This document shows positions 1 through 8,343 of a stretch of DNA of 64,000 nucleotides, piece by piece (the first letter of the stretch is position 1; each line of letters begins with the position of its first letter). The DNA is from Enterobacter cloacae subsp. cloacae ATCC 13047 (GTDB lineage: Bacteria; Pseudomonadota; Gammaproteobacteria; Enterobacterales; Enterobacteriaceae). Made by a program: the position numbers and the translations under genes. The notes beneath the pieces were generated by a model, which saw nothing but the letters and a program-made list of their open reading frames with translations, was not told the DNA's origin and made no database searches. The stretch lies in NCBI RefSeq assembly GCF_000025565.1, contig NC_014121.1:4302216-4366215 (forward strand). The letters run 5' to 3'.

Positions 1-105
1 AATAATGCTCAGATGCTCACCTGTGGGTACGAAGACAATCTCTGCAACCTGATTGCCGTTCGCATCGTTCACATAAAACTTGTTATGGCCTTCCAGAATA
101 TCCAT
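1..105 (-). CDS. yjdJ: GNAT-type N-acetyltransferase YjdJ, N-terminal part (runs off the left edge)
   Basis: The first 35 codons of a protein that continues beyond base 1. The translation begins [18 protein letters not shown] and goes on through [10 protein letters not shown], which closely matches the start of E. coli YjdJ, a small (about 90 aa) stand-alone GNAT-fold protein whose acceptor substrate is not known to me. It lies 10 bp downstream of yjdI on the same strand, the same pairing as in E. coli, so the two are probably one operon. The domain core that binds acetyl-CoA is outside the window. Confidence 0.85.
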   Translation of the reverse strand, partial: MDILEGHNKFYVNDANGNQVAEIVFVPTGEHLSII

Positions 106-115
106 GGTTCCTCGC

Positions 116-346
116 TTATTTTTGGCGATACTGCAACGCACCGCTCGGGCAGGTATCAATCACGCGTACAACGGTTTCCACGTCCACTTCATCAGGAATG
201 ATCCACGGTTTACGTTTCAGATTAAACAGCTTTGCGCTGCCGCGCACGCAGTTACCGGAGTGTTTGCAGATCCCGGTATTGAAGTAGACGTCAATTTTCT
301 CCCCGGTATAGGCCCGGTAACCCGCATCCAGTAGTTCTTTATCCAT
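116..346 (-). CDS. yjdI: Putative mono-cluster (4Fe-4S) protein YjdI
   Basis: A 76-residue protein, the same length as E. coli YjdI. A longer upstream frame exists, but the internal ATG at 346 gives the conserved start [11 protein letters not shown]. Cys27 and Cys33 (CKHSGNC) and Cys66 (TCPSG) are the likely iron-sulfur ligands, as in small Fer4_19-type ferredoxins. It is followed by yjdJ after 10 bp. Its physiological partner is not established. In E. coli this pair sits elsewhere on the chromosome, so its place here, outside the conserved glyU block, is a local difference. Confidence 0.88.
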   Translation of the reverse strand: MDKELLDAGYRAYTGEKIDVYFNTGICKHSGNCVRGSAKLFNLKRKPWIIPDEVDVETVVRVIDTCPSGALQYRQK

Positions 347-591
347 GACATTGCCTCTGTAATTATTATCGTGCTGAATGAAGCATAGCCTTACGGGATC
401 CTGATGGCTATAACGTATAGCGTTTTCTTGCCGGATTGTTTCCCCTGCGTGCATGACTGACGCAGACGGGGTGGCTGCGTCAGCCTGGCTGATTATTCCC
501 GCCGGGATATTTAAAATTAAACAAGTTTAATCTGAAGATGTATCGGTTGTTTACGATAATGTCCGCTCTGCTTATTTAACACGAGTACCCC

Positions 592-990
592 ATGAAGAAA
601 CGGTCATTATTACTGACTCTGCTCAGCCTCAGTTTATTAACCGCCTGCAGCGCTTCTGCGCCTGATAAGGTTGAACAAATCCATCATCTGCAGATCCCAT
701 TAGTTTTACCCGGAGAAAAACCGCCAGAAATTCCGGCATCGCATATCGCTGCGCTGTATCAGGAAAATAAAGTTCAGATCGACCGTTTAACAGCGCAGTT
801 GAAATCAGATTATTTACAACAGACTACCGCGAAAGATATTTTTACCGAAGATAGCCCTGTTCAGCCGGTCTTCGCCTCGCTGACTAAACTTGAGCAGCTG
901 GAAATGGTTAATCAGCAGTACCTGAAAGATAAAAACGTCACGGGACTGCAAAAGATTAACATTGTCCTTCAACCTTTAGTCACCGGTTAA
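592..990 (+). CDS. Small putative lipoprotein of unknown function
   Basis: A 132-residue protein with a lipoprotein signal peptide: two basic residues after Met1, a leucine-rich stretch, and a lipobox LLTAC with the lipidated Cys at position 19. Ser at +2 predicts sorting to the outer membrane. The mature part is polar and probably helical, with no domain I recognise. It stands alone between divergent yjdI and a convergent OmpA-like gene, and a hairpin terminator follows at once. The upstream ribosome-binding site is weak. Confidence 0.75.
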   Translation: MKKRSLLLTLLSLSLLTACSASAPDKVEQIHHLQIPLVLPGEKPPEIPASHIAALYQENKVQIDRLTAQLKSDYLQQTTAKDIFTEDSPVQPVFASLTKLEQLEMVNQQYLKDKNVTGLQKINIVLQPLVTG

Positions 991-995
991 ATGCC

Positions 996-1026
996 AAAAG
1001 CCCAACTGCTGAACAGTCGGGCTTTT
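996..1026. terminator. Bidirectional hairpin terminator
   Basis: AAAAGCCC and GGGCTTTT flank an inner AACTG/CAGT pairing, with A and T runs on the two sides. It lies between the stop of the lipoprotein gene and the stop of the convergent OmpA-like gene and can serve both. Confidence 0.8.
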
Positions 1027-1048
1027 GTAACGGAAAGGATGGCAAAGA

Positions 1049-1663
1049 TTAATCGTGCTGTCCAAATCGCCATGTCAGACCTGCAGTCACAGAGCTTACG
1101 TCACTGCTGACGCCAATCTGGTTGGCATTACCCACGTTGCTTACCCATTGATATTCCAGACGGCCCGCTAAATTTTTGTTAAACGCATACTCCGTCCCGA
1201 CTGCGGCAAGCGGGCGAACGCCTGTTTCAAAACGATTGTGACCACTTACATCAGATTCAGCACGATAGGCCATCGCTCCGGCACGACCATAGATATCCCA
1301 GCTGTCGGTCACGGCATAGCTGGCTTTTAAGGACATCTGTAGCCCCTGGCTTTTCATTTGTGCCCCCGCGCTATGTTTGCCTTTAATCTGCATATTGCCT
1401 AAATAATCGTACCCGCCTTCCAGTGCCAGCCACGGAGTCATCTGATAACCCGCGTATACCCCACCACCGACATTATCATGATCGATATTATACTGGTTCG
1501 AGCCATTATTATTATCGCTCGCTTTCGAGCCGGTGTTGGCGTCAAAATAGTGTGACCAGCCGAATTTAGCACCGCTATACCAGGTGCCTGTATCTGCCGC
1601 TGCAAATGCAGACGTTGCGGTAAAAGCGTTAGCCAGAATTAATGCAACAAGTGTCTTTTTCAT
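1049..1663 (-). CDS. OmpA-type eight-stranded beta-barrel outer membrane protein without the C-terminal peptidoglycan-binding domain
   Basis: A 204-residue protein. The start at 1663 gives a normal signal peptide (MKKTLVALILANAF, cleavage after AFA near residue 22). The mature part matches the OmpA N-terminal barrel: TGTWYSGAKFGW at the start, LALEGGYDYLG in the middle, and RLEYQW...WRFGQ at the end. It stops where OmpA's linker to the peptidoglycan-binding domain would begin, so this is a barrel-only paralogue. The regulator gene at 1757-2386 lies 93 bp upstream on the same strand. The role is not known; adhesion, serum resistance or a small pore are possibilities. Confidence 0.88.
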   Translation of the reverse strand: MKKTLVALILANAFTATSAFAAADTGTWYSGAKFGWSHYFDANTGSKASDNNNGSNQYNIDHDNVGGGVYAGYQMTPWLALEGGYDYLGNMQIKGKHSAGAQMKSQGLQMSLKASYAVTDSWDIYGRAGAMAYRAESDVSGHNRFETGVRPLAAVGTEYAFNKNLAGRLEYQWVSNVGNANQIGVSSDVSSVTAGLTWRFGQHD

Positions 1664-1756
1664 AGAAATCCCGTTTACTCTGTTGAATATTTCAGTGAGC
1701 AAACGATATCGACAAACACGACGATCGCGAAATCATTTTCTGTTTATTTTTAAATT

Positions 1757-2386
1757 TTAAAATGACTCTGGCAAATGCCCTACCTCCAGTAAATATCCGC
1801 CACGTTTGAACGCGATATATTTACCTTGCTTAAGTGCAGATAATACATTGAGAATACTGCTGCGGGAAAGAAGCGTACGATCCTGAATATATTCCAGAAT
1901 AGTTGTTCGCATCCGCACCTCATCGGGCAGTAATATCATCTCCTGCAGATAGCTGCGAATCACGGAATAGGTGCGCTGCTGCACAACCTGGGCATCACGA
2001 TAAATGAGATAGGCCGTATGGTACGACAGCAAAGCTGCCACATCCTCCCAGACGCCCTGTTCACGAAATCGCGCGGCGGCTTCATCTGCATCAGCACGCA
2101 AAATCAGAGACTCCCGTTCTGCGCGTAGTATATGTCCTTGCGTCGGCTGGATCATCTCGGCAATGCCGAACAGATGAGGCTCAAAAACGCTAACTAACAG
2201 CAACCCGTCAGATGCCCGCAACAAAGAAAGCTCTCCTTCCTGAAAAAGATACATTTGCTGGCGGCCTTTATGTTTCCAGGTAATCCGCTTACGCGGCGCA
2301 AGCTTCACTTTTTCCGCAATGGGTTCAAGTACCGCCGTCAGACGTTCAATGGAGTGTTCAGGGCGAACAGGAGGCAATATATGCAT
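1757..2386 (-). CDS. IprA/YaiV-like winged-helix regulator
   Basis: A 209-residue protein. The start at 2386 has a good ribosome-binding site (AAGGTGG) and removes an upstream extension. Residues about 20-120 look like a cyclic-nucleotide-binding-type beta roll (MYLFQEGELSLLRASDG, LLLVSVFEPHLFGIAEM), and the C-terminus (RTTILEYIQDRTLLSRSSILNVLSALKQ, then a wing) is a helix-turn-helix. E. coli IprA (YaiV), linked to peroxide resistance, has this plan, and Enterobacter carries several paralogues. It lies directly upstream of the OmpA-like barrel gene, so control of that gene is a reasonable inference. Confidence 0.75.
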   Translation of the reverse strand: MHILPPVRPEHSIERLTAVLEPIAEKVKLAPRKRITWKHKGRQQMYLFQEGELSLLRASDGLLLVSVFEPHLFGIAEMIQPTQGHILRAERESLILRADADEAAARFREQGVWEDVAALLSYHTAYLIYRDAQVVQQRTYSVIRSYLQEMILLPDEVRMRTTILEYIQDRTLLSRSSILNVLSALKQGKYIAFKRGGYLLEVGHLPESF

Positions 2387-2919
2387 GACACCACCTTTGG
2401 GTATTCGATAATGGCCAGTATAGACCACAGCGGTCATCACTCAGACTGGTATGAGGGAAGGAAGGTATATCAGAGGTCGCTGCATGCGTAAAAAGATAAT
2501 TTGTTTATTTTTGAACTTTACCTGCGTGACACGTGATAAGTATGCCCGATTTCCTGAAGTGCTTACATGATTATCAACGTAAACAATGGGGAGAATAAAC
2601 GATTTAAAAACCCTGCACTCACCCTCATATTGCTTAAGATTATTCCTAATTCAGCGATAATTATTTTATTATTTTTAATTAATTACAAAATCGCAACCCT
2701 TAATAAAGCTTTTAGCGTTTTGAATTGTATATACCACCTGACTATTCTCATTCCTGCCGATAACAACCGGGTAATGATGATGAGAAGTTCGTGCTTCTCA
2801 GGATTTTATTTATTCAAATTATCAGGCGGTTAGCAGAACTGAGTGACTTAAATCACGCATTTCGTAAGGACTATCTTTCAATGGCGAAATTCTTCGCCAC
2901 GCTGTCACAGGAGTCAGAC
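2387..2919. other. Intergenic, AT-rich, divergent promoter region
   Basis: A 533-bp gap between the IprA-like regulator (minus) and the lectin gene (plus). It is clearly richer in A and T than its surroundings at 2490-2760, as in many horizontally acquired or H-NS-bound regions. An 88-codon frame at 2567-2833 has no recognisable similarity and a poor start, so I do not call it. Promoters for both flanking genes should lie here, but none can be fixed by eye. Confidence 0.5.
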
Positions 2920-3732
2920 ATGAGCGAAAATTTAATCTGGTCAGGAAAAGTTGACGCAAAAAATGCCGAAGGGACAAATACAGGAGTTGCCCTCAAAGCG
3001 GGAGAGATAATTACTATTCTGGCCAGTGGTTGGGCCAGGAATGGAAGTGAAAATTTTGCGCTTACCGCACCACAGGGGCGTATTCCCCGAGAGGGTGAAA
3101 CGCTAACGTTACGCAATCCTTCGCTTCAGGCACGCCTTGGTAACGAAAATTATCCGGTTGGTAATCATAAATACCGCTGGTCGGTGCCAGCTGAAGGGAC
3201 GTTGACGCTGTTTTTTGCCGATGGCAAAGACCAGTACAAAGACAACGCCGGTGAATTCAGCGTTGAAGTGTATCGCGAGGCAGATATTTCCGCCGCGGCG
3301 GCAGCTCCGTTTGAAGATTTAACCAACTTTGAGCGCGATAACTGGAATAACTGGCAGGCCGGACCTGCCGGTCACGATCTTTACCTGGTTGACGCCAGCA
3401 CCCGCGCCGTCGAGTTTATTACCAGACCTAATAAAAACCATGCCGGTGAGATCCTCAAAAAGACACTGACAGGTCTGACTGCCGGGTATGAATATACCTG
3501 GACGGTGAAAATTGCGCGCATCATAGGAAAATATGAAGCGCCAAAGGTTTCGCTGCGTGCTGATGGCAAAGACATTTCCGCCCCCCTGGAACTGAAGCAG
3601 GCAAATGAATGGGTAACCCTGAGTGGAAAATTCAAAGCCACGGGCAGTCAGGCTGAACTCGCGGTAGTCAGCCATGTGTCAGCCAGTATGGGAAATGATT
3701 TCCGCATCAAGGAACTGAAGATAAAGGGTTAA
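2920..3732 (+). CDS. Two-domain PA-IL (LecA)-like lectin
   Basis: A 270-residue protein. ATG 2920 is preceded by AGGAG at good spacing. Residues 5-117 match Pseudomonas aeruginosa LecA: SGKVDA near the start, ITILASGWA, RWSVP, and a closing FADGKDQYKDNAGEFSV that aligns without gaps to LecA's calcium/galactose loop. Asp101, Gln105, Asp108 and Asn109 sit at LecA's Asp100, Thr104, Asn107 and Asn108; Asn41 replaces Tyr36. Residues about 130-270 form a second beta-rich domain resembling a carbohydrate-binding module. There is no signal peptide, as in LecA. I recall a two-domain Enterobacter cloacae lectin called EclA; this may be the same protein, but I cannot confirm it here. Confidence 0.85.
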   Translation: MSENLIWSGKVDAKNAEGTNTGVALKAGEIITILASGWARNGSENFALTAPQGRIPREGETLTLRNPSLQARLGNENYPVGNHKYRWSVPAEGTLTLFFADGKDQYKDNAGEFSVEVYREADISAAAAAPFEDLTNFERDNWNNWQAGPAGHDLYLVDASTRAVEFITRPNKNHAGEILKKTLTGLTAGYEYTWTVKIARIIGKYEAPKVSLRADGKDISAPLELKQANEWVTLSGKFKATGSQAELAVVSHVSASMGNDFRIKELKIKG

Positions 3733-4093
3733 CGTCAAATAGTCGGGCTGCTATTTAGCGGGAATGCTGAATGGCAGTGCGATGTTCAAAATTGTGTAGC
3801 GCACATGTTCAACATATGCGCTACACCAACAGGTAATAAACACCAGTGGGCAAGGTTATTGTGCGCTGCTATATCGCTAAACGATACAAGACCTGTCTGG
3901 TTATGGTTAATTCAAAGGAATAGTGAGATCAGAACTGGATAAATAAATACAAACAACACAAAGCCTGTCGATAAGGGTATGGGCGGGCCAGACAGTCATT
4001 CTGTTAGCAGCCTCCGCATTAAGGCTATCGTTCGTACTGCGAATCGTAGTATGCAACACTGCAAAAAGCCCCTACCGGGGCTTATATTGAACA
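3733..4093. other. Intergenic region with a perfect inverted repeat
   Basis: A 361-bp gap with no credible gene. At 3794-3826 a perfect 10-bp inverted repeat (GTGTAGCGCA / TGCGCTACAC, 13-nt loop) could form a hairpin or be an operator. It has no T run, so it is not a classical terminator. The gap marks the change from the lectin gene to the pyocin-like cluster. Confidence 0.5.
4066..4083 (-). terminator. Hairpin terminator after the immunity gene
   Basis: The stem AAGCCCC/GGGGCTT with a 4-nt loop ends 10 bp from the stop codon of the DUF6392-type gene. On the minus strand it is followed by a short T run. Confidence 0.75.
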
Positions 4094-4561
4094 CTACCAG
4101 CGATGCTCTGAGGTTGGCATAAATGTTACAGATAAAGCATTGTCCATTACGTCATAATCAATCTGCATACTCACTGGGATGTCTCCAGTTGCGGCATCAA
4201 AAAGATCTACCCATCCCAAGGCACGCCTCATAATAGTTTTAGGTGGTGAACTTCTTAGCGGCTCTCCGAAATGTTCATGAATCCATTGTCGTGACATTTC
4301 GCTTTTGAGCCCGAACGGCAACTTATTAGGAAAATGCCAGCCCTTAATTTCCGGCCTGAGTAGAATTGCTGTAATTTCCTGGAGAATGCGCCCTTCACGC
4401 CTGAATGATAAATATATCCCCTCCAGCGCCATATTCAGGCTCAGATCAGGATCACCAGAAAAACCTGTTGGAGGGGTTTTGTAAGGTATCAGCTCAGCGT
4501 CAACCAAGTTTTGATAAGATTTACCGAAGCTATGAATTAACGCTTCAACATTCACTGTCAT
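4094..4561 (-). CDS. DUF6392-type immunity protein
   Basis: A 155-residue soluble acidic protein whose sequence (AELIPYKTPPTGFSGDPDLSL near the start, ALEGIYLSFRR, EHFGEPLRSSPPK in the middle) looks like the DUF6392 family found beside S-type pyocin and related nuclease toxins. It starts with ATGA, overlapping the toxin stop by 4 bases, so the two are translationally coupled. It most likely binds the C-terminal toxin domain encoded upstream and protects the producer. The gene is intact although the toxin gene is broken. Confidence 0.72.
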   Translation of the reverse strand: MTVNVEALIHSFGKSYQNLVDAELIPYKTPPTGFSGDPDLSLNMALEGIYLSFRREGRILQEITAILLRPEIKGWHFPNKLPFGLKSEMSRQWIHEHFGEPLRSSPPKTIMRRALGWVDLFDAATGDIPVSMQIDYDVMDNALSVTFMPTSEHRW

Positions 4562-5112
4562 TTGTATAACCCCACGTTTCGATTCAATGTGTGCATTTTG
4601 ACTCTTGCCGTTTCTATCTGGCTTTCTGTTGCGCCATTTGCTTTAAGGGCTGGCTTGATTGCGTCCAGGTTACGATCAACTGCCGCACGGAGATTCATTG
4701 AGTCAAGTTCAATTTGTGCTGGCGTATTGCGGCCACCATAAGTTTCACTCATTTTTTGATGAATTTCTTTTGGAACGACTATGGCTGCAACATCCTGCGC
4801 CATTTCATCCACCAGATTTTTACTGAGACGTGGATTTTCGCGCAATAACGCTGTTCGCACCGCAGCAGCAGACGGCATATGATCAGCCTCATATATCCCC
4901 TGCCGCGAACGGCGTTTAAAGTCACTGTATAGCTCAACCTCCAGAAACTCCACCGGTGGTTTGCTCAGGTAGATATAAATCGGCGGCAGGTCAGGGAACG
5001 GCAGAATCAGAATGTAATCCGCGAAACGCTTTTCTTCCTGTTCCGGGCTGGTAGTCGCCGTTATGCCGGTGTTAACGGGCAGCGGGTCAACAACAACCGG
5101 GTTCGGTAGCAC
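4558..5112 (-). pseudogene. PAAR/S-type pyocin effector, C-terminal toxin fragment
   Basis: A 184-residue frame that opens at a GTG and overlaps the end of the PAAR frame in another phase. It carries the end of a pyocin-S-type domain (FADYILILPFPDLPPIYIYL), then a toxin region with ADHMPS and, about 50 residues later, an EIHQKMSETYGGRN motif. Such spaced Asp-His and His motifs occur in HNH-like (beta-beta-alpha metal) nucleases of polymorphic toxins, so a DNase is the best guess. Joining it to the upstream frame would need one +1 shift near 5090-5130 and would give an effector of about 560 residues. It is either a frameshifted pseudogene, a sequencing error or, less likely, a separate product from the GTG. 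Confidence 0.7.
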
Positions 5113-6250
5113 CGGCCGCGCTGCCGGTATTCAACGGCGTTTTCTCGTCCGTCCGGTCAGGCGTCCACACGATGGTGACGCGCGGTTCTTCCTCCGTAGT
5201 GAAGGTGTACGCCTGCACCCTGCTGTCGTACTCCATTTTTCTGACGCGCACACTGTCCCGGCCAGGCGGCGTGTGCCAGCCATGCGGCACCGGGTTCCCC
5301 CTGCTGTCGTTCTCCCACGTATAGCGAACACGGCTTGGGGCTTCACGCATCTGCGCGAGGCGCATACGGTCGATAAAATCCTGTTCGCCGTCGTTCAGCC
5401 TGCCGGGCATCATTCCCACCAGTAGCCCGGCCACGGGTGCGCCCGCTCCGGCGGCGGCTATCTCCCCCAGCCCGGCAGCACCGCGCACCGCCCATGTGCC
5501 GTAGGTCAGCGCCCTGCCGCTTATCAGCTCCAGCAGGCTTGCGCCCGCTGTGGCCGTCTGCGCGCGCGTAGCTGCAGTTGCGGCGGCAACAGCGGCCTGA
5601 TAATCCATCTCCTCCTGGTTGCCGTTCCACCAGCGATAAAGGGCGCTGCGCTTTTTCGGTCTGGGGATATCCTCTGGCTTTTTCTTTCTGGCGGTCTGCG
5701 CGTGCTGCGGGGTGTCTGAATCGGTTGCCGGGTCGCTGGCCGGCATGGCCAGGAAAAATGCCATATCGGCAAAATTAGTATGGGGTTCGCGCTCGTCACC
5801 GGCATCATTGCAGCCATCCCCCCGCAGGCAGGATTTTGCAAATACCCGGTTGCGCTCCCTTTCCTCCTCTCTGCGGTTTTCTTCAGCCTGCTTTTCTGCT
5901 GCCAGCCTGGCGGCGTGTTGTTCCCTGGCAACATCAACCGGGTCTCGGCCACGTCCCAGCCACTGACCTGCGGGAGCAATTACCCGATTTGAACCTGGTG
6001 GGCAATCACAGTGTACTTTTGAACCGTGAACGGCGACGGGTACGCCGTGGAATGTCACCCGTTCCTCACCTGATACAATCACGCCCTTCCTGCCACATTT
6101 AGGACAGGGAGTGGTTTTATCACCTACCCTGAGAATTCTGCGTCCAAATTCGGTGCTGTCCGTAATAGACGCAATACACCTGGCACCGGTAGTCGTTTTA
6201 TCATTCTCAAGCGCCTGTCCCCGGCCAAAATTATCGGTACGATAACCCAT
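5087..6250 (-). pseudogene. PAAR-domain S-type pyocin effector, N-terminal fragment
   Basis: 387 residues. Residues about 1-98 look like a PAAR-type domain (glycine-rich, with CPKCG and HCDCPPGSNR). Next come a charged linker rich in Glu, Arg and Ala (about 100-215), an alanine/glycine-rich, partly hydrophobic stretch (about 225-290), and a pyocin-type region (VRYTWENDSRGNPVPHGWHTPPGR, YTFTTEEEPRVTIVWTPDRTDEK). The frame then runs into a poor tail and stops, while the matching C-terminus continues in another phase at 4558-5112. PAAR proteins cap the VgrG spike of type VI secretion systems, so this was probably a cargo effector. No T6SS structural genes are in the window. Confidence 0.78.
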
Positions 6251-6253
6251 AGG

Positions 6254-6505
6254 TTAAACTCCGGTAACGGTCGGAAAATCCGCCTCAAGCGCAATCACTT
6301 CTCGGGTTACCAGATTCAGCAGATTACCCACTGGGGCAACAATTCCCCCACAACGGGTAATAATCCCTTCTGTTGCTCTGCGGCAGATAGCAATCTCAGG
6401 GTGTTTACATTCAAAACCCATGATTTCTGTGATTATTGCATGTGCCGGATCAACCCTTGTGGTACTTTTTGCTGGCGTTAATTCTTTGCTGCATCGCTGA
6501 TTCAT
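6254..6505 (-). CDS. Small hypothetical protein preceding the PAAR effector
   Basis: An 83-residue protein with a good ribosome-binding site (AAGGGAA) before ATG 6505, ending 3 bp before the effector start, so the two are cotranscribed. It has four cysteines (CSKEL, FECKH, ICRR, RCGG) and a hydrophobic C-terminal half. I do not recognise the family. Its position suggests a chaperone, adaptor or accessory of the PAAR effector, which is inference only. Confidence 0.6.
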   Translation of the reverse strand: MNQRCSKELTPAKSTTRVDPAHAIITEIMGFECKHPEIAICRRATEGIITRCGGIVAPVGNLLNLVTREVIALEADFPTVTGV

Positions 6506-7212
6506 ATAAATTCCCTTTAGCTACATTTGATTACAAAACCGAATAATTCTACTACGAATAAAGATCAACCAGATTTAATCAGCACTTTTGGCTCATATAA
6601 TCCAATTCAATATTTCCCAATCAAAAATAAACACCATCAATATTAACATCTGTGGCTCGCTATTTTTTTTCGCATACTTCAAGACAATTACAGCCTTTGA
6701 AAGTTTTGCAGCGTCCAGTTGCTTTTGCCTATACGATTTCCGTCAGGGTCGGAACAATACAGATTTAAGAAGATCGAGTTACTGGTTCACCACGGCTTAT
6801 TTTCTTCAATGTTAAGTACTGAAAGGTAATAGCTTAATATTAAGCACTGACACACAAGACAAAATGTCATCGAATAAAAGTGTCAATGCGGTATACCCAA
6901 ACGTAACAGATACAAGAGCAGCACCCAGTATCAACGCAAAGTGCTTTTACAGTGGGGATTCAGGAGTTATTTAGCGTTTAAAGAGAAGAGTAACCCTAAC
7001 CCACAGCCTCACTGTCAAAACGCGAAACAGGGTCATAAACGCCACAGAGGAAGGCCAATCGATATTTAGCCCGCCTAGCCTTCGGCTGGGAGAGGCGCAC
7101 GGGGGAAGTTGAAGCCTTAATCGTTGAGAGAGGGGCAACCATAAACGTGCAATTTTTCAAGCCGTGATAAACCTACATCTTCAAGCATTACAGTCTAACC
7201 GGTAAAGATTGC
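6506..7212. other. Non-coding, AT-rich junction region
   Basis: 707 bp with no convincing gene. A 75-codon frame at 6588-6815 has no recognisable features. A GC-rich segment at about 7065-7105 can form short hairpins (GCCTAGCC/GGCTGGGAGAGGC). This stretch separates the pyocin-like cluster from three unfamiliar small genes and may be the decayed edge of an earlier insertion. Confidence 0.45.
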
Positions 7213-7581
7213 TTATAGTCCATCTGGGCTACCATGTTTCAACCAGCCAGGAGAATATCCATCAGGTAATCTTTCACGAAACCAGTCATACAATCCACGC
7301 AGCTCACTTTCGAACGCTCGGTTTAAGCCGTATCGCCCATCCTCAGCCGCGCTAAGTGCAGACTCAACTGCCTCATGAAGCCCCACAAAATCTAGTTTCA
7401 ATACTTGGTAGGTATAAGCTCCGACAAAGTTGTTCAGCGCACGGCCAGCCTTCCAGCGCTCCTCTCGCACGGAAGAACGAATATCGCCAAACTCTCCCGT
7501 GTCAATCCGTGCCTCTGACACCGCCATGTAATACTTAATTAGCATCAGCCTAGCTTTCAACTCTTCCACCGTTTCGTTCAT
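7213..7581 (-). CDS. Hypothetical protein
   Basis: A 122-residue protein. ATG 7581 is chosen over a GTG six bases upstream because GAGGG sits 7 nt before it. The sequence is rich in charged and aromatic residues and predicted helical (VEELKARLMLIKYYMAVSE, YDWFRERLPDGYSPGW). No domain is recognised. Base composition is nearer the chromosome average than the two genes to its right. Confidence 0.55.
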   Translation of the reverse strand: MNETVEELKARLMLIKYYMAVSEARIDTGEFGDIRSSVREERWKAGRALNNFVGAYTYQVLKLDFVGLHEAVESALSAAEDGRYGLNRAFESELRGLYDWFRERLPDGYSPGWLKHGSPDGL

Positions 7582-7816
7582 AAACACGCCCTCATCGTTA
7601 GTGAATACGCTAATAATCCATTAAGAAAAATGAAACGGAAACATCGTTATCAAAAATCAGAATAACCGTAGCAAAGTCAGCCACATGATTATACAAAGCG
7701 AGGTTTTAGCAGGCCGATAATTATAATATATATAAGTTTTGCGATGATTAACTTTTTGCAGTACAAAGCTGCAAGTTACCAACAATGCACTGGCAAGTAA
7801 TAACACATTGAATATT

Positions 7817-8296
7817 TTATTTCATACCATCAAGCAAGTTGGCAAATTTATCATCTAATCTTTTATTATTGGCTTTGAGTCTATCTAATTCAGAGACAAA
7901 GACACGATGGTATTCAACAAATTTTTCCTCACTCATTGTTTCAAAATTTTCAATGATAAAAGAACATGCAGCCTTCGAATCCAGAACAGACTGTCTAAAG
8001 AATGTATCTCTTTGCTCAAAAAGTTCATCTAAAACAACGCGCTTTGCTGCTACCGATACATCATTGTTGTTTTGTAGTTCTCTAATGAATGATGCAATTT
8101 TTTCATATATATCCTGAAACGCGATCTCGGACTCTCTCGCTTTACTTAAAGTTTCAATTTTAAATCGATACAAAGAATCTTTGTTATTCTTTATTTTTAT
8201 TTCTCTACTATTTAGATAACCCAACACTGATACAATTAACGCTAAGGCCGAAAAAAGCAAGCTAACCTTATCCAGCAAAAATAATAAAACTGACAT
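7817..8296 (-). CDS. Hypothetical membrane-anchored helical protein
   Basis: A 159-residue protein. ATG 8296 is preceded by GGGGGA. One N-terminal hydrophobic helix of about 25 residues (SVLLFLLDKVSLLFSALALI) is followed by a long, charged, probably coiled-coil region (ESEIAFQDIYEKIASFIREL, SELDRLKANNKRLDDKF). It probably sits in the inner membrane with a cytoplasmic helical tail. It lies 47 bp downstream of the zinc-ribbon gene on the same strand, so they may be an operon. The DNA is unusually AT-rich. Family not recognised. Confidence 0.6.
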   Translation of the reverse strand: MSVLLFLLDKVSLLFSALALIVSVLGYLNSREIKIKNNKDSLYRFKIETLSKARESEIAFQDIYEKIASFIRELQNNNDVSVAAKRVVLDELFEQRDTFFRQSVLDSKAACSFIIENFETMSEEKFVEYHRVFVSELDRLKANNKRLDDKFANLLDGMK

Positions 8297-8343
8297 ACAT
8301 CCCCCATAATAAAAAGTCATTATTGTCTAGCTACAATATAAAA

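Noticed and set aside
2567..2833. 88-codon frame in AT-rich DNA before the lectin gene
   Set aside because: Low-complexity Ile/Leu/Asn-rich translation, no ribosome-binding site and overlap with the lectin's upstream frame; probably chance.
6588..6815. 75-codon frame upstream of the pyocin-like cluster
   Set aside because: No recognisable motif, poor start, AT-rich composition.
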